Shown piece after piece: positions 61,149 through 64,000 of a stretch of DNA of 64,000 nt. Every line of letters starts with the position of its first letter. Positions within the stretch are counted from its first letter, which is position 1. Below the pieces are notes generated by a model. That model was not told where the DNA came from and ran no database searches. It saw nothing but the letters and a program-made list of their open reading frames with translations. A program made the position numbers and the translations under genes. This DNA comes from Oscillospiraceae bacterium (GTDB taxonomy: Bacteria > Bacillota > Clostridia > Oscillospirales > CAG-272): NCBI GenBank assembly GCA_015063305.1, contig SVUJ01000011.1, forward strand, positions 1 through 64,000, read 5' to 3'.

Positions 61149-63167
61149 ATGAAAAAGAAATTCGATCCCAGAGCAAGATACATATCTATCCTCTGCGTTT
61201 TTTTTGCTCTTATAGTGTTTTATGTCATAGTCCTCGCTAAGGTGCAGATAGAGGGCTCTGAAAACGTCACCGACGGCTCGGTGGCTTATACCCGAACGGT
61301 TACCGTTTCGGGCCTTCGCGGCTCTATATACGACCGCAACGGAGTTCTGCTCGTCGGCAACGCCACGAGCTATGACGTGATAATGGAATACGGCGCTATC
61401 CCCGATACTACACGGGAGCTCAACGAGGCGATCCTCGATATTATGAAGGTGCTTGAGCAGACGGGCACGGCGGAAAATCTCTCGTGCGACGACTACTTCC
61501 CCTTCACGGGAGCTTATCCCGACCTCTCTTACACCGAGGCGGTGTCATACAGCGACTCCAAGGAATACGAATCCCTCGCCGAGATCCTTTCGGCAAATAA
61601 GCTCGATCCCCACTCCACCCCCGCAAAGGATCTTGCAGACGCGATGGTTAAAAAATATAAGCTCTCCTCATACACAAACGAGGAAATAATGACCCTTCTC
61701 GTTGTGAGATACGAGATGGAGAGAGTGAAATTCGGAGCTTATCAGCCCGTAGTCCTCGCCACGGGACTTGCTCAGGAGAGCGTACCCTATATCGAAGAGG
61801 CGAATATTGAGGGAGTGACCCTCAAAATAGGCTCGGAGCGCCACTATGAATATCCCGGGTACGCGTCGCACATTCTCGGCAGACTTGGAAAGATACAGGC
61901 AGAGGACGCCGAATATTACAGTGAGCAGGGATATCCGCTCAACGCCTACGTCGGAAGCTCGGGCTGCGAGAAGGCATTCGAGAAATATCTGCGCGGTCAG
62001 GACGGCACGATGGAGATCAGCTACGACGCGCAGGGCAACATAATAAAAAAGACCTATATCAAAGAGCCGATAGGCGGTTACGACGTCTATCTGACGATAG
62101 ATATCGAGCTGCAGATAGCGGCGGAGGACGCGCTGAAGGAAACGGTGGAGTCGCTCGAATATTCCGATTCGGGAGCTGTGGTGTCGCTCGACCCCGACAC
62201 GGGAGATATCCTCGTGATAGCCTCTTATCCTACCTACGACCTCACTCAGTTCGAGAGTATAGCTTACTATAATTCTCTGCAAAATGATCCCGCCAAGCCG
62301 CTCTTTGACCGAGCTCTGCTCGGCGAATACGCCCCCGGCTCAATATACAAGATAGGAAGCGCGCTGGCGGCGCTTGAAGAGGGACAGATAAGCTCTTCCA
62401 CCCTCATAAATTGCGCGGGTACTTATCCATATCTCCATAAGCCTACCTGCCTTGGCGTGGGCGGCGTCAACGGAATGCACGGCAATATAAACGTCATACG
62501 CGCTATCGGTATTTCCTGCAACTGCTTCTTCTATGAGATAGGCTATCAGATGGGCATAGATTCGGTAACCCCCTACACCTCAAAGCTCGGACTTGGCGTG
62601 GCGAGCGGTATAGAACTGCCCGAAAGGCTTGGAAGCGTGGCGGGCAGCGCATACCGCACACAGAACAGCCTGACCCCTTGGAGTCAGGGTGACGACCTCT
62701 CGGCGGCGATAGGTCAGTCCGACCATACATATACGCCCCTTCAGATAGGCGTGTTTATGTCGAGCGTGGTCAACGGCGGTAACAGATACAATGCGCATCT
62801 GTTGCACTCGGTGAAAAAGTTTTACACCAAGGAAGTGGTGTACGAATACACCCCCACGGTAGCCGACTCTGTGCAGATGTCAAGCGCTACTTACGATACC
62901 CTCATATCGGGAATGAGAAGCGTTATAAATTCAAGCTCATCGCTCACCAGATATTTTTCCTCGCTTGACGTTCCCGTGGGTGGAAAAACAGGTACGGCGC
63001 AGGTCAGCGGCAAAAAGGATTATGCCCTGTTTTCGGGCTTTGCCCCACTCAATGACCCCGAGATAGTTTCGGTATGCGTCATTGAGCAGGGTGTGAACGG
63101 CGGAAACGCGGCGATCCCCGTGTCAAGAATATTCAAGAGCTTTTTTGAAGCTGAGGTAGAGGAATAG
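61149..63167 (+). CDS. mrdA: Penicillin-binding protein 2 (elongation transpeptidase)
   Basis: A 672-residue class B PBP. One membrane helix lies at about 12-34, then the dimerisation domain, then the transpeptidase domain. The catalytic SxxK is in APGSIYKIGSAL (about 398-409), SxN is SCN (about 457-459) and KTG is in VGGKTGTAQVSG (about 615-626). It cross-links peptidoglycan during side-wall growth with MreBCD. AAAGGCGG precedes the ATG. Confidence 0.93.
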   Translation: MKKKFDPRARYISILCVFFALIVFYVIVLAKVQIEGSENVTDGSVAYTRTVTVSGLRGSIYDRNGVLLVGNATSYDVIMEYGAIPDTTRELNEAILDIMKVLEQTGTAENLSCDDYFPFTGAYPDLSYTEAVSYSDSKEYESLAEILSANKLDPHSTPAKDLADAMVKKYKLSSYTNEEIMTLLVVRYEMERVKFGAYQPVVLATGLAQESVPYIEEANIEGVTLKIGSERHYEYPGYASHILGRLGKIQAEDAEYYSEQGYPLNAYVGSSGCEKAFEKYLRGQDGTMEISYDAQGNIIKKTYIKEPIGGYDVYLTIDIELQIAAEDALKETVESLEYSDSGAVVSLDPDTGDILVIASYPTYDLTQFESIAYYNSLQNDPAKPLFDRALLGEYAPGSIYKIGSALAALEEGQISSSTLINCAGTYPYLHKPTCLGVGGVNGMHGNINVIRAIGISCNCFFYEIGYQMGIDSVTPYTSKLGLGVASGIELPERLGSVAGSAYRTQNSLTPWSQGDDLSAAIGQSDHTYTPLQIGVFMSSVVNGGNRYNAHLLHSVKKFYTKEVVYEYTPTVADSVQMSSATYDTLISGMRSVINSSSSLTRYFSSLDVPVGGKTGTAQVSGKKDYALFSGFAPLNDPEIVSVCVIEQGVNGGNAAIPVSRIFKSFFEAEVEE

Positions 63168-63209
63168 TGGAAAATATTTTTCCATTCGCCTAAATGCGAC
63201 GTATTTGTA

Positions 63210-63238
63210 TTGATTTTTGTGATAAAATGTGTTAAAAT
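63210..63238 (+). promoter_or_regulatory. Promoter of smpB
   Basis: TTGATT (63210-63215), 17 bp, TAAAAT (63233-63238). Confidence 0.65.
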
Positions 63239-63273
63239 ACATAGGAATCTGTTTTTCGAAAGGAGATTTGAGC

Positions 63274-63753
63274 GTGTCACAAGTAAAAAAAGCACCGCAA
63301 AAGATAATAGCGCAAAATAAAAAAGCGTGGCACGATTATTTCGTGGACGAAAAATATGAGGCGGGAATCGCTCTGTTTGGAACAGAGGTAAAAAGCGTTC
63401 GCGGCGGAGCGGTCAACCTCAAGGATTCATACTGCTCTCTGCGCAACGGCGAGCTCTTTATCGTGGGTATGCGGATAAGCCCTTATGAAAAAGGAAACAT
63501 TTTCAACAGAGATCCTATGAGGGACAAAAAGCTGCTTATGCACAAGAAAGAAATTATGAAGCTCGGCGGCCTTGTCACACAAAAGGGATATACCCTCGTG
63601 CCGTTATCTCTGTATTTTTCGGGCAAGAACGTAAAGGCGGAGATAGGTCTTTGCCGAGGCAAAAAGCTTTACGACAAGAGAGATTCGGACGCCAAGCGCG
63701 AGGCGGCAAGAGAGATAGACCGCACTATGAAGGATCGCTCACGCTACGAATAA
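63274..63753 (+). CDS. smpB: tmRNA-binding protein SmpB
   Basis: A 159-residue protein, from GTG 63274 with AAAGGAG nine bases before. [20 protein letters not shown] (about 18-37), [17 protein letters not shown] and the basic C-terminal tail ([20 protein letters not shown]) are typical. It carries tmRNA to stalled ribosomes; the tmRNA gene is 72 bp downstream. Confidence 0.95.
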   Translation: MSQVKKAPQKIIAQNKKAWHDYFVDEKYEAGIALFGTEVKSVRGGAVNLKDSYCSLRNGELFIVGMRISPYEKGNIFNRDPMRDKKLLMHKKEIMKLGGLVTQKGYTLVPLSLYFSGKNVKAEIGLCRGKKLYDKRDSDAKREAAREIDRTMKDRSRYE

Positions 63754-63770
63754 CGATTTTTAGATTTCCT

Positions 63771-63815
63771 ATTACTTCTTACTTACTTCTTACTTCTTCA
63801 CTATTACTTCTTACC
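63771..63815. repeat. Pyrimidine-rich short repeat (TTACTTC units)
   Basis: Imperfect tandem TTACTTCT/TACTTC units between smpB and ssrA. It may vary in length between strains; no function is evident. Confidence 0.6.
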
Positions 63816-63825
63816 TTAATAATAT

Positions 63826-64000
63826 GGGCCCGTAAAGGTTTCGACGGGGATTTTGAGGTATAATAAGCGGGTAGAGCCGGGCAACCTCTGAAACTGCCTA
63901 AACTTAAAATTAAACGCTAACGATAATCACGTTGCAATGGCTGCCTAAGGGCAGTGCTGTGGCATAAGCCACCCGTTCCTCCCGAGAGTATCGCGGCTCG
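63826..64000 (+). ncRNA. ssrA: tmRNA (ssrA), 5' part; cut by the window end
   Basis: The 5' end GGGCCCGTAAAGGTTTCGACGGGG is the conserved tmRNA start (tRNA-like half and TTCGAC). The reading frame resumes at GCT 63916 and ends with TAA 63946-63948, giving the tag ANDNHVAMAA. The rest, including the 3' tRNA-like half, lies beyond position 64000. It frees stalled ribosomes with SmpB and tags the unfinished protein for proteolysis. Confidence 0.94.

Overview
The window looks like a chromosomal segment of an uncultured Clostridia-type Firmicute. Three things point there: the Firmicutes gene orders rimP-nusA-ylxR-ylxQ-infB, yybS-gdpP-rplI-dnaB and tilS-hpt-ftsH; the many AAGGAGG-like ribosome binding sites; and the many consensus TTGACA/TATAAT promoters. 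The finer placement (gut Oscillospirales or Christensenellales relatives) is inference. Most of the window is housekeeping DNA with GAG/CTC/ATA-rich codon use. The accessory stretches are more AT-rich.

Layout. 1-1.5 kb: intergenic palindromic repeats and a DUF421 membrane protein. 1.5-6.5 kb: a lipid module (MarR regulator with a palindromic operator, acyl-CoA ligase, FakB-like DegV protein, FakA-like kinase). 6.6-8.7 kb: a Trk/Ktr potassium channel and its RCK subunit. 8.7-9.35 kb: a small divergent SLOG / ribbon-helix-helix pair. 9.4-12.3 kb: a giant CvpA-like membrane protein. 12.5-18.7 kb: pyruvate kinase, a flavodoxin-family protein and a heterodimeric ABC exporter. 19.1-26.7 kb: class I lysyl-tRNA synthetase with an added tRNA-binding domain, AzlCD, PfkA, CinA, MscS and a PflX-like radical SAM protein. 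27-32 kb: the nusA-infB operon. 32.3-41.7 kb: yybS-gdpP-rplI-dnaB-tilS-hpt-ftsH. 42-42.9 kb: a PAP2 phosphatase and tRNA-Gln(CTG).

42.9-53.2 kb is the accessory locus. Small lipoproteins, membrane proteins and one large secreted protein sit there, mostly as single-gene transcription units. Six of them have near-identical promoters (TTTACA or close, exactly 17 bp, TATAAT or close) placed at the edge of repeats. Most plus-strand units end in a near-identical GGACACC/GGTGTCC hairpin. The separating sequence contains fragments that resemble tRNA-Gln pieces in tRNA order, plus a 250-bp block present twice with about three differences. This is the most unusual part of the window.

53.8-64 kb: a leucine-rich-repeat lipoprotein, tmk, birA, then the cell-shape cluster maf-mreB-(membrane LRR-like protein)-mreC-mreD-PBP2, then smpB and the start of ssrA (tmRNA), whose tag reads ANDNHVAMAA.

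Several families of palindromic, MITE/REP-like intergenic repeats recur through the window. No transposase, integrase, CRISPR array or prophage gene is visible.
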